A DNA stretch of 64,000 nucleotides from Bugula neritina. Taxonomy: Eukaryota; Bryozoa; Gymnolaemata; Cheilostomatida; Bugulidae. The stretch lies in assembly GCA_964035545.1 (NCBI GenBank), contig OZ037768.1, positions 15,190,175 to 15,254,174 of the forward strand. Reading direction: 5' to 3'. This document shows, piece by piece, positions 31,303 through 45,701 of this stretch. The notes beneath the pieces are model-generated. The model made no database searches. It was not told where the DNA came from and saw only the letters and a program-made list of their open reading frames with translations. Within the stretch, counting starts at the first letter, position 1. Each line of letters begins with the position of its first letter. Made by a program: the position numbers and the translations under genes.

Positions 31303-33197
31303 GGTAACCTACTGAAATATGTTGAAAACTACTGAAATATACAGCAAAATTATGCAACATAATGAAAGATACTGCAATATACTGAAATAAACTGCAAGAT
31401 ACTGCAACATACTGAAATACACTGTAACAAACTGAAATACACTGTAACATATTGAAATACACTGCGACATACTGCAACATACTGAAAATCGCTGTAACAT
31501 ATTGAAATACACTGCAACACATTGAAATATTCCGCAACATACCGAAATATATGGTAACCTAATGAGATATACTGTAACACGTTGAAGTACACTGCAACAT
31601 ACTGAAATACACTGCAACACACTAAATTATACTGTAATTTACAGAAATGTACTGCAACATACTGAAATATACTGCAAGATACTGCAACATACTGAAATAC
31701 ACTGTAACATACTGAAATACACTGCAACATACTGAAATATACTGCATGATACTGCAACATACTGATACACATTGTAAGATACTGAAATGCACTGCAACAT
31801 AGTGAAATATACTGCATGATACTGCAATTTACTCATACACATTGTAAGATACTGAAATACACTGCAACATACCGCAACATACTGCAACGTATTGAAATAC
31901 ACTGTAACATATTGAAAAACACTGCAACACATTGAAATATACTGCAACATACTGAAACATACGGCAACATACTGAAATATACTGCGACACATTGAAATAT
32001 AGTGCAACATACTGAAATATGCTTTAGCATACTGAAATACACTGCAATACACTGAAGTATACTGTAATATACAGAAACGTACTGTAACATACTGAAACAT
32101 ACGGCAAGATACTAAAATATACTGCGACACATTGAAATATACTGCAACATACTGAAATACACCGTAACATACTGAAATACACTGCAACATACTGAAATAC
32201 ACTGTAACATATTGAAATACACTGCAACACACTGAAATATACTGAAACATACCGATATATATGGTAACCTACTGAAATATGTTGCAAACCACTGAAACAT
32301 ACTGCAACATACAGCAACAAAATGAAATATACGGTAACACTGAAGCATACTGCAATATACTGAAAGATACTGTAACATACTAAGACATACTGCAACATAC
32401 CGAAAAATATTGTAACCTACTGAAATATGTTACAAACTACTGAAACATACTGCAACATACTGCAACATAATGAAAAACGCTGTAACATATTGAAAAACAC
32501 TGCAACACATTGAAATATACCGCAACAAACCGAAATGTATGGTAACCTACTGAAATATGCTGTAACACATTGAAATATCCTGCAACACATTGAAATATAC
32601 TGCAACATACCGAAATATATGGTAACCTACTGAAATATGTTGCAAACGCGTGAAATATACTGCAACATACTGCAACATATTGAAGTATACTGCAACATAC
32701 TAAAATATACTGCAAGATACTGCAACATACTGATATACACTGTAACATACTGAAATACACTGCAACATACTGAAGTATACTGCAAGATACTGCAACATAC
32801 TGAAACGCATTGTAAGATACTGAAATACACTGCAACATACCGCAACATACTGCAACGTATTGAAATACACTGTAACATATTGAAAAACACTGCAACACAT
32901 TGAAATATACTGCAACATACTAAAACATACGGCAACATACTGAAATATACTGCGACACATTGAAATATAGTGCAACATACTGAAATATGCTGTAGCACAC
33001 TGAAATACACTGCAATACACTGAAGTATACTGTAATATACAGAAACGTACTGTAACATACTGAAACATACGGCAACATACTAAAATATACTGCGACACAT
33101 TGAAATATACTGCAACATACTGAAATACACCGTAACATACTAAACTCCACTGCAACATTCTGAAATACACTGTAACACATTGAAATACACTGCAACA
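31303..33197. repeat. 2,248-bp tandem unit, copy 3 (truncated at about 1,895 bp)
   Basis: Matches copy 2 at +2,248 up to about 33197. There copy 2 continues GCAACATACTAAAAC and this copy switches to GCAACACAGTGAATTAT. The switch keeps the 10-bp register, as expected if the exchange happened between in-phase decamers. Confidence 0.83.
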
Positions 33198-36100
33198 CAG
33201 TGAATTATACTGAAATACATTGTGAGATACGGAAACACACTGCAACATACTGCAACGTATTGAAATATACTGTAACATATTGAAAAACACTGCAACACAA
33301 TGAAATATACTGCAACATACTAAAACATACGGCAACATACTGAAATATACTGCGACACATTGAAATATAGTGCAACATACTGAAATATGCTGTAGCATAC
33401 TGAAATACACTGCAATACACTGAAGTATACTGTCACAAATTGAAATACACTGCAACACACTGAAATATACTGAAACATACCGATATATATGGTAACCTAC
33501 TGAAATATGTTGCAAACCACTGAAACATACTGTATCATCCTGCAACATAATGAAATATACGGTAACATACTGAAAGATACTGCAACATACTGAAATACAC
33601 CATGGAATACCGAAACATACTGCAACATACTGAAATATACTGCAAGATACTGCAAAATACTGAAATACATTGTAAGATACCTAAATACACTGCAACATAC
33701 TGCAACACACTGCAACATATTGAAATACACTGTAACATATTGAAAAACACTGCAACATACTGAAATACACTGTAACATATTAAAATACACTGCAACACAC
33801 TGAAATATACTGAAACATACCGAAATATATGGTAACCCACTGAAATATGTTGCAAACCACTGAAATATACTGCAACATACTGCAACATAATGAAGTATAC
33901 TGCAACATACTGAAATATACTGCAAGATACTGCAACATACTGATACACATTGCAAGATACTGAAATACACTGCAACACATTGAAATACACTGCAACACAC
34001 TGAAGTATACTGTAATATACAGAAATGTACTGTAAAATACTGAAATATACTTCATTATACTGAAAAATACCTAAAAACATTGAAACATACTGATATAAAC
34101 TGAAACATACTGAAATACACTGCAACACATTGGAATATACTGCAACATACCGAAATATATGGTAACCTACTGAAGTATGTTGCAAACTACTGAAATATAC
34201 TGCAACATACTGCAACATGTTGAAGTATACTGCAACATACTGAAAAACGCTGTAACATATTGAAATACACTGCAACACATTGAAATATTCCGCAACATAC
34301 CGAAATATATGGTAACCTAATGAGATAGACTGTAACACGTTGAAGTACACTGCAACATACTGAAATACACTGCAACACACTAAATTATACTGTAATTTAC
34401 AGAAATGTACTGCAACATACTGAAACATACGGCAACATACTGAAATATACTGCGACACATTGAAATATAGTGCAACATACTGAAATATGCTGTAGCATCC
34501 TGAAATACATTGCAATACACTGAAGTATACTGTAATATACAGAAACGTACTGTAACATGCTGAAACATACGGCAACATACTAAAATATACTGCGACACAT
34601 TGAAATATACTGCAACATACTGAAATACACCGTAACATACTGAAATACACTGCAACATACTGAAATACACTGTAACATATTGAAATACACTGCAACACAC
34701 TGAAATATACTGAAACATACCGATATATATGGTAACCTACTGAAATATGTTGCAAACCACTGAAACGTACTGCATCATCCTGCAACAAAATGAAATATAC
34801 GGTAACACTGAAGCATACTGCAGTATACTGAAATATACTGTAACATACTAAGACATACTGCAACATACCGAAAAATATGGTAACCTACTGAAATATGTTA
34901 CAAACTACTGAAACATACTGCAACAAATTATAGCAATATAATGAAATATACTGCAACATACTGAAATATACTGCAAGATACTGCAAAATACTGAAATACA
35001 TTGTAAGATACCTAAATACACTGCAACATACTGCAACATACTGCAACATATTGAAATACACTGTAACATATTGAAAAACACTGCAACACATTGAAATATA
35101 CCGCAACATACCGAAGTATATGGTAGCCTACTGAAATATACTGCGACATACTGAAATACACTGTAACGTACTGAAATACAGTGCAACATACTAAAATACA
35201 CTGTAACGTATTAAAATACACTGCAACACACTGAAATATACTGAAACATACCAAAATATATGGTAACCCACTGAAATATGTTGCAAACCACTGAAATATA
35301 CTGCAACATACTGCAACATAATGAAATATACTGCAACATACTGAAATATACTGCAAGATACTGCAACATACTGATACACATTGTAAGATACTAAAATACA
35401 CTGCAACATACCGCGACATACTGCAGCGTATTGAAATACACTGTAACATATTGAAAAACACTGCAACACATTGAAATATACTGCAACATACTGAAACATT
35501 TGGCAACATACTGAAATATAATGCGACACATTGAAATATAGTGCAACATACTGAGATATGCTGTAGCATACTGAAATACACTGCAATACACTGAAGTATA
35601 CTGTAATATACAGAAACGTACTGTAACATACTGAAACATACGGCAACATACTAAAATATACTGCAACACATTGAAATATACTGCAACATACTGAAATACA
35701 CCGTAACATACTAAACTCCACTGCAACATTCTGAAATACACTGTAACACATTGAAATACACTGCAACAGAGTGAATTATACTGAAATACATTGTAAGATA
35801 CGGAAACACACTGCAACATACTGCAACATAATGAAATATATGGTAACCTACTGAAATATGTTGAAAACTACTGAAATATACTGCAACATTATGCAACATA
35901 ATGAAAGATACTGCAATATACTGAACTAAACTGCAAGATACTGCAACATACTGAAATACACTGTAACATACTGAAATACACTGTAACAGATTGAAATACA
36001 CTGCGACATACTGCAACATACTGAAAAACACTGTAACATATTGAAATACACTGCAACACATTGAAATATTCCGCAACATACCGAAATATATGATAACCTA

Positions 36101-38520
36101 ATGAGATATACTGTAACACGTTGAAGTACACTGCAACATACTGAAATACACTGCAACACACTAAATTATACTGTAATTCACAGAAATGTACTGCAACATA
36201 CTGAAACATACTGCAAGATACTGCAACATACTGAAATACACTGTAACATACTGAAATACACTGCAACATACTGAAATATACTGCATGATACTGCAACATA
36301 CTGATACACATTGTAAGATGCTGAAATGCACTGCAACATAGTGAAATATACTGCATGATACTGCAACATACTCATACACATTGTAATATACTGAAATACA
36401 CTGCAACATACCGCAACATACTGCAACGTATTGAAATACACTGTAACATATTGAAAAACACTGCAACACATTGAAATATACTGCAACATACTAAAACATA
36501 CGGCAACATACTGAAATATACTGCGACATATTGAAATATAATGCAACATACTGAAATATGCTGTAGCATACTGAAATACACTGCAATACACTGAAGTATA
36601 CTGTAATATACAGAAACGTACTGTAACATACTGAAACATACGTCAACATACTAAAGAATACTGCGACACATTGAAATATACTGCAACATACTGAAATACA
36701 CCGTAACATACTAAACTCCACTGCAACATTCTGAAATACACTGTAACACATTGAAATACACTGCAACACAGTGAATTATACTGAAATACATTGTGATATA
36801 CGGAAACACGCTGCAACATACTGCAAAATAATGAAATATATGGTAACCTACTGAAATATGTTGAAAACTACTAAAATATACTGCAACATAATGCAACATA
36901 ATGAAAGATACTGCAACATACTGAAATAAACTGCAAGATACTGCAACATACTGAAATACACTGTAACATACTGAAATACACTGTAACATATTGAAATACA
37001 CTGCAACACACTGAAATATACTGAAACATACCGATATATATGGTAACCTACTGAAATATGTTGCAAACCACTGAAACATACTGCATCATCCTGCAACAAA
37101 ATGAAATATACGGTAACACTGAAGCATACTGCAATATACTGAAATATACTGTAACATACTAAGACATACTGCAACATGCCGAAAAATATGGTAACCTATT
37201 GAAATATGTTACAAACTACTGAAACATACTGCAACATACTGCAACATAATGAATTATACTGCAACATACTGAAAGATACTGCAACATACTGAAATACACT
37301 ATAGAATACCGAAATACACTGCCACATACTGAAATATACTGCAAAATACTGCGAAATACTGAAATACATTGTAAGATATCTAAATACACTGCAACATACT
37401 GCAACATACTGCAACATTTTGAAGTACACTGTAACATATTGAAAAACACTGTCACACATTGAAATATACTGCAACATACTAAAACATACGGCAACATACT
37501 GAAATATACTGCGACACATTGAAATATAATGCAACATACTGAAATATGCTGTAGCATACTGAAATACACTGCAATACACTGAAGTATACTGTAATATACA
37601 GAAACGTACTGTAACATACTGAAACATACGGCAACATACTAAAATATACTGCAACACATTGAAATATACTGCAACATACTGAAATACACCGTAACATACT
37701 AAACTCCACTGCAACATTCTGAAATACACTGTAACACATTGAAATACACTGCAACACAGTGAATTATACTGAAATACATTCTAAGATACGGAAACACACT
37801 GCAACATACTGCAACATAATGAAATATATGGTAACCTACTGAAATATGTTGAAAACTACTGAAATAGACTGCAACATTATGCAACATAAAGAAAGATACT
37901 GCAATATACTGAAATAAACTGCAAGATACTGCAACATACTGAAATACACTGTAACATACTGAAATACACTGTAATAGATTGAAATACACTGCGACATACT
38001 GCAACATACTGAAAAACGCTGTAAAATATTGAAATACACTGCAACACATTGAAATATTCCGCAACACACCGAAATATATGGTAACCTAATGAGATATACT
38101 GTAACACGTTGAAGTACACTGCAACATACTGAAATACACTGCAACACACTAAATTATACTGTAATTTACAGAAATTTAATGCAACATACTGAAATATACT
38201 GCAAGATACTGCAACATACTGAAATACACTGTAACATACTGAAATACACTGCAACATACTGAAATACACTGTAACATATTGATATACACTGCAACACACT
38301 GAAATATACTGAAACATACTGAAATACACCGTAACATACTGAAATACACTGCAACATACTGAAATACACTGTAACATATTGAAATACACTGCAACACACT
38401 GAAATATACTGAAACAGACCGATATATATGGTAACCTACTGAAATATGTTTCAAACCACTGAAACAAACTGCATCATCCTGCAACAAAATGAAATATACG
38501 GTAACACTGAAGCATACTGC
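33198..38520. repeat. Mosaic family A region
   Basis: Made of pieces of the family A HOR in a new order. About 34.2-36.4 kb follows 7.25-9.5 kb at +26,943 (7437 to 34380, 7962 to 34905, 9429 to 36372). The region around 37.8-38.15 kb follows 8.9-9.2 kb at +28,931. GGTAACC plus GTTGAAAACT landmarks lie at 35842, 36842 and 37830. Substitutions relative to other A copies look denser here than between the two 12.6-kb copies. This fits an older edge of the A array that is no longer homogenised. Confidence 0.75.
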
Positions 38521-41500
38521 AATATACTGAAATATACTGCAACATACTGCAACATAATGAAGTATACTGCAACATATTGAAATATACTGTAAGAGACTGC
38601 AACATACTGAAATATACTGTAACATACTAAGTCATACTGCAACATGCCGAAAAATATGGTAACCTACTGAAATATGTTACAAACTAGTGAAACATACTGC
38701 AACATACTGCAACATAATGAAATATACTGCAACATACTGAAAGATACTGCAACATAATGCAACATAATGCAACATACTGAAATACACTGTAGAATACTGA
38801 AATACACTGTTACATACTGAATTACACTGCAACATACTGAACATACTGAAGTTTACTGCAACACATTGAAATAAACTGCAACGTTCGGAATTATACTTCA
38901 ATATACTCAAAAATACCGAAAAATATTGAAACATGCTGTAATACACTGTAACATACTGAAATACACTGCAACATATTGGAATGCACTGCAACACATTGAA
39001 ATATACCGCAACATACTGAAATGTTTGGTAACCTACTGAAATATGCTGTAACACTTTGAAATATACCGCAACATACCGAAGTATATGGTAGCCTAATGAA
39101 ATATACTGCGACATATTGAAATATACTGCAACATAATGAATTATGCTGTAACATACTAAGACATACTGCAACATACTGAAATATAATGCAACATACTGAA
39201 ATATACTCCAACATACTAAAATACACTGCAACACACTGCAACATACTGAAATATACTGCAACATACTGAAATACACTGTAACATACTGAATTACACTGCA
39301 ACATACTGTAACATACTGAAGTTCACTGCAACACATTGAAATAAACTGCAACATACGGAATTATACTTCAACATACTGAAAAATACCGAAAAATATTGAA
39401 ACATACTGAAACACACTGCAACATACTGAAATATACTGCAAGATACTGCAAAATACTGAAATACATTGTAAGATACCTAAATACACTGCAACATACTGCA
39501 ACATACTGCAACATACTGCAACATATTGAAATACACTGTGACATATTGAAAAACACTACAACACATTGAAATATACCGCAACATACCGAAGTATATGGTA
39601 GCCTACTGAAATATACTGCGACATATTGAAATATACTGCAACATAATGAACTATGCTGTAACATACTAAGACATACTGCAACATACTGAAATATAATGCA
39701 ACATACTGAAATATACTCCAACATACTAAAATACAGTGCAACACACTGCAACATACTGAAATATACTGCAACATACTGAAATACACTGTTACATACTGAA
39801 TTACACTGCAACATACTGTAACATACTGAAGTTCACTGCAACACATTGAAATAAACTGCAACATACGGAATTATACTTCAACATACTGAGAAATACCGAA
39901 AAATATTGAAACATGCTGTAATACGCTGTAACATACTGAAATACACTGTACCATATTGGAATGCACTGCAACACATTGAAATATACCGCAACATACCGAA
40001 ATGTTTGGTAACCTACTGAAATATGCTGTAACACATTGAAATATACTGCAACACATTGAAATATACCGCAACATACTAAAATATTCTACAGCATACTGAA
40101 ATACACTGCAAGACACTGAAGTATACTGTAATAGACAGAAATGTACTGTAACATACTGAAGCTTAAGGCAACATACTTAAATGTACTGCAACATACTTAA
40201 ATATACCGCAACAAACTAAATATACGGTAACCTACCGAAATATGTTGCAAAGTCCTAAAATATACTAAATCGCGAAAAAATATTGCAAATGTGCAACATA
40301 ATGAAATATACCGCAAAAACATTGAAATATCCTGCAACAGCTTAAGAGATACTGCAAAATACTGCAACATACTGAAATACACTGTAACATACTGAATTAT
40401 ACAGAAATACATTGTAAGATACTGAAATAGACTGCAACATACTGCAACATAATGGAATATATGGTAACCTACTGAAATGTGTTGAAAACTACTGAAATAT
40501 ACTGCAACATAATGCAACATAATGAAAGATACTGCAACATACTGAAATAAACTGCAAGATACTGCAACATACTGAAATACACTGTAACGTACTGAAATAC
40601 ACTGTAACATATTGAAATACACTGCAACATGTTGCAACATACTAAAAAACACTGTAACATATTGAAATAAACTGCAACACATTGAAACATTCCGCAACAT
40701 ACCGAAATATATGGTAACCTAATGAAATATACTGTAACACGTTGAAGTACACTGCAACATACTGAAATACACTGCAACACACTAAAGTATACTGTAATTT
40801 ACAGAAATGTACTGTAACATACTGAAACATACGGCAACATACTAAAATATACTGCGACACATTGAAATATACTGCAACATACTGAAATACACTGTAACAT
40901 ACTGACTTACACTGCAACATACTGAAATACATTGTAACATATTAAACTACACTGCAACACACTGAAACAAACTGAAACATACCGAAATACATGGTAACCT
41001 AGTGAACTATGTTGCAAACTACTGAAACATACTGCAAATTACTGAAATTAGCTGTAACCTACTAAGACATAGTGCGACATACTGAAATATAATGCAACAT
41101 ACTGAAATATAATGCAACATACTGAAATATACTCCAACATACTAAAATACATTGCGACACACTGCAACATACTGAAATACACTGCAACATACTGAAATAC
41201 ACTGCAACACATTGGAATATACTGCAACATATCGAAATATATGGTAACCTACTGAAGTATGTTGCAAACTACTGAAATATACTGCGACATATTGAAATAT
41301 ACTGCAACATACTGAAATATGCTGTAACATACTAAGACATACTGCAACATACTGAAATATAATGCAACATACTGAAATATACTCCAACATACTAAAATAC
41401 ACTGCAACACACTGCAACATACTGAAGAACGCTGTAACATATTGAAATACACTGCAACACATTGAAATATTCCGCAACATACCGAAATATATGGTAACCT

Positions 41501-42153
41501 AATGAGTTATACTGTAACACGTTGAAGTACACTGCAACATACTAAAATACACTGCAACACACTAAACTATACTGTAACTTACAGAAATGTACTGTAACAT
41601 ACTGAAACATGCGGCAACATATTGAAATATACTGCAACACATTGAAATATACTGCAACTTACTGAAATGTGCTGTAGCATACTGAAACACACTGTAACAT
41701 ATTGAAATACACTGCAACACACTGAAATATACTGAAACACACGGAAAAATATGGTAAACTACTGAAATATGTTACAAACTATTGAAACATACTGCAACAT
41801 AATGAAACATACTGCAACATACTGAAAGATACTGCAACATACTGCAACACACTGAAATACACTGTAGAATACTGCAATATACTGCAACATACTGAAATAT
41901 ACTGCAAGATACTGCAAAATACTGAAATACATTGTAAGATACCTAAATACACTGCAACATACTGCAACATACTGCAACATATTGAAATACACTGTAACAT
42001 ATTGAAAAACACTACAAGAGATTGAAATATACCGCAACATACCGAAGTATATGGTAGCCTACTGAAATATACTGCGACATATTGAAATATACTGCAACAT
42101 AATGATATATGCTGTAACATACTAAGACATACTGCAACATACTGAAATATAAT
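38521..42153. repeat. Transition zone from family A to family B
   Basis: The last family A slip marker (GGTAACACTGAAGC) is near 38498. The first family B marks appear shortly afterwards: TTTACTGCAACACATTG near 38853, GGAATTATACTTC near 38887 and ACTCCAACATACTAAAAT near 39206. Segments of 39420-40826 recur at 41886-43282, with an offset of 2,466 then 2,456; the 10-bp change comes from four versus three ACTGCAACAT units (39485 versus 41951). A small off-register piece (ACTGAACATACTGAAG) lies near 38836. The zone holds the first phase-breaking box at 40252. Confidence 0.75.
40252..40350. repeat. Phase-breaking box, type X (copy 1)
   Basis: A 99-bp element from GTCCTAAAATATACTAA to CAGCTTAAGAGAT. 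Its core departs from the decamer consensus and shifts the 10-bp phase. It includes an A-tract (CGCGAAAAAATATTG), a TTGCA-N4-TGCAA dyad, the run CCGCAAAAACATTG and a CTTAAG site. This copy is the most divergent at its centre (AATCGCG where others have AGTCACG or AGTCACA). Nothing like it was found left of this point. Its function is unknown; it could be a protein-binding site or simply a fixed variant. Confidence 0.8.
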
Positions 42154-42707
42154 GCAACATACTGAAATATACTCCAACATACTAAAATACACTGCAACAC
42201 ACTGCAACATACTTAAATATACTGCAACATACTGAAATACACTGTTACATACTGAATTACACTGCAACATACTGTAACATACTGAAGTTCACTGCAACAC
42301 ATTGAAATAAACTGCAACATACGGAATTATACTTCAACATACTGAGAAATACCGAAAAATATTGAAACATGCTGTAATACGCTGTAACATACTGAAATAC
42401 ACTGTAACATATTGGAATGCACTGCAACACATTGAAATATACCGCAACATACCGAAATGTTTGGTAACCTACTGAAATATGCTGTAACACATTGAAATAT
42501 ACTGCAACACATTGAAATATACCGCAACATACTAAAATATGCTACAGCATACTGAAATACACTGCAAGACACTGAAGTATACTGTAATAGACAGAAATGT
42601 ACTGTAACATACTGAAACTTATGGCAACATACTTAAATGTACTGCAACATACTTAAATATACCGCAACAAACTAAATATACGGTAACCTACCGAAATATG
42701 TTGCAAA

Positions 42708-42806
42708 GTCCTAAAATATACTAAGTCACAAAAAAATATCGCAACTGTGCAACATAATGAAATATACCGCAAAAACATTGAAATATCCTGCAACAGCTTA
42801 AGAGAT
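42708..42806. repeat. Phase-breaking box, type X (copy 2)
   Basis: 99 bp, with the longest A-tract of the set (TCACAAAAAAATATCG), shared only with the box at 51895. The dyad is imperfect (TCGCA-N4-TGCAA). Confidence 0.8.
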
Positions 42807-45603
42807 ACTGCAAAACACTGCAACATACTGAAACACACTGTAACATACTGAATTATACTGAAATACATTGTAAGATACTGAAATAGACTGCAACATACTG
42901 CAACATAATGGAATATATTGTAACCTACTGAAATATGTTGAAAACTACTGAAATATACTGCAACATTATGCAACATAATGAAAGATACTGCAACATACTG
43001 AAATAAACTGCAAGATACTGCAACATACTGAAATACACTGTAACATACTGAAATACACTGTAACATATTGAAATACACTGCAACATACTGCAACATACTA
43101 AAAAACACTGTAACATATTGAAATAAACTGCAACACATTGAAACATTCCGCAACATACCGAAATATATGGTAACCTAATGAAATATACTGTAACACGTTG
43201 AAGTACACTGCAACATACTGAAATACACTGCAACACACTAAAGTATACTGTAATTTACAGAAATGTACTGTAACATACTGAAATACACTGTAACATATTG
43301 AAAAACACTACAACACATTGAAATATACCGCAACAAACCGAAGTATATGGTAGCCTACTGAAATATACTGCGACATATTGAAATATACTGCAACATAATG
43401 AATTATGCTGTAACATACTAAGACATACTGCAACATCCTGAAATATAATGCAACATACTGAAATATACTCCAACATACTAAAATACACTGCAACACACTG
43501 CAACCTACTGAAATATACTGCAACATACTGAAATACACTGTAACATACTGAATTACACTGCAACATACTGTAACATACTGAAGTTCACTGCAACACATTG
43601 AAATAAACTGCAACATACAGAATTATACTTCAACATACTGAAATATACCGAAAAAAATTGAAACATACTGAAATACACTGCAACATACTGAAATATACTG
43701 CATGATACTGCAACATACTGATACACATTGTAAGATACTGAAATACACTGCAACATACCTCAACATACTGCAACGTATTGAAATACACTGTAACATGTTG
43801 AAATATACTGCAACATACTGAAACATACGGCAACATACTGAAATATACTGCGACACATTGAAATATAGTGCAACATACTGAAATATGCCGTAGCATACTG
43901 AAATACACTGCAATACACTGAATTATACTGTAATATACAGAAACGTACTGTAACACACTGAAACATACGGCAACATGCTAAAATATACTGCGACACATTG
44001 AAATATACTGCAACATACTGAAATACACCGTAATATACTAAACTCCACTGCAACATTCTGAAATACACTGTAACACATTGAAATACACTGCAACACATTG
44101 ACTTATACTGAAATACATTGTGAGGTACTGAAATACACTGCAACATACTGCAACATAATGGAATATATGGTAACCTACTGAAATATGTTGAAAACTACTG
44201 AAATATACTGCAACATAATGCAACATAATGAAAGATACTGCAACATACTGGAATAAACTGCAAGATACTGCAACATACTGAAATACATTGTAACATACTG
44301 AAATACACTGTAACATATTGAAATACACTGCAACACATTGAAACATTCCGCAACATACCGATATATATGGTAACCTAATGAAATACACTGTAACACGTTG
44401 AAGTACACTGCAACATACTGAAATACACTGCAACACACTAAAGTATACTGTAATTTACAGAAATGTACTGTAACATACTGAAACATGCGGCAACATATTG
44501 AAATATATTGCAACACATTGAAATATACTGGAACTTACTGAAATGTGCTGCTGCATACTGAAATACACTGCAACACAGTGAAGTATACTCTAATATACAG
44601 AAATGTACTGTAAAATACTGAAATATACTGCAACATACTGAATTACACCGTAACATACTGAAATACACTGTAACATATTGAAATACACTGCAACACACCA
44701 AAATATACTTAAACATACCAAATAATATGGTAAACTACTGAAATATGTTACAAACTATTGAAACATACTGCAACATAATGAAATATACTGCAACATACTG
44801 AAAGATATTGCAACATACTGCAACATACTGAAATACACTGTAGAATACTGCAATATACTGCAACATACTGAAATATACTGCAAGATACTGCAAAATACTG
44901 AAATACATTGTAAGATACCTAATTACACTGCAACATACTGCAACATACTGCAACATATTGAAATACACTGTAACATATTGAAAAACACTACAACACATTG
45001 AAATTCACCGCAACATACCGAAGTATATGGTAGCCTACTGAAATATACTGCGACATATTGAAATATATTGCAACATAATGAAATATGCTGTAACATACTA
45101 AGACATACTGCAACATATGGAAATATAATGCAACATACTGAAATATACTCTAACATACTAAAATACACTGCAACACACTGCAACATACTGAAATAGACTG
45201 CAACATACTGAAATACACTGTAACATACTGAATTACACTGCAACATACTGTAACATACTGAAGTTCACTGCAACACATTGAAATGAACTGCAACATACGA
45301 AATTATACTTCAACATACTAAAAAAAACCGAAAAATATTGAAACATGCTGTAATACACTGTAACATACTGAATTACACTGTAACATATTGGAATGCACTG
45401 CAACACATTGAAATATACCGCAACATACTGAAATATGCTACAGCATACTGAAATACACTGCAAGACACTGAATTATACTGTAGTATACAGAAATGTACTG
45501 TAACATACTGAAATCTATGGCAACATACTTAAATGTACTGCAACATACTTAAGTATACTGCAACAAACTGAATATACGGTAACCTACCGAAATATGTTGC
45601 AAA

Positions 45604-45701
45604 CTCCTAAAATATACTAAGTCACCAAAAATATTGCAGTTGTGCAACATAATGTAATATACCGCAAAAACATTGAAATATCCTGCAACAGCTTAAGAGA
45701 T
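45604..45701. repeat. Phase-breaking box, type Y (copy 1)
   Basis: 98 bp, starting CTCC instead of GTCC. The core is AGTCACCAAAAATATTGCAG, followed by TTGTGCAACATAATGTAAT. It has a shorter A-tract and a perfect TTGCA-GTTG-TGCAA dyad. Confidence 0.8.

Noticed and set aside
33535-34866. Longest open frame, 443 codons on the - strand, as a possible protein-coding gene
   Set aside because: Its product is the same 10-residue periodic text found in every other - strand frame. Overlapping frames are open at the same place. Length follows from the stop-free decamer, and no domain, signal or independent codon pattern is visible.
40252-40350. Phase-breaking box as a remnant of a transposable element or tRNA-derived element
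   Set aside because: It is only 98-99 bp, is largely still decamer-like, has no terminal repeats, target-site duplication, A/B box or poly(A) tail, and occurs at HOR spacing only.
42708-42806. Box as a CENP-B-box-like site
   Set aside because: The core bases of the mammalian CENP-B box as I know it (TTCG and CGGG at fixed spacing, either strand) are not present in the box.
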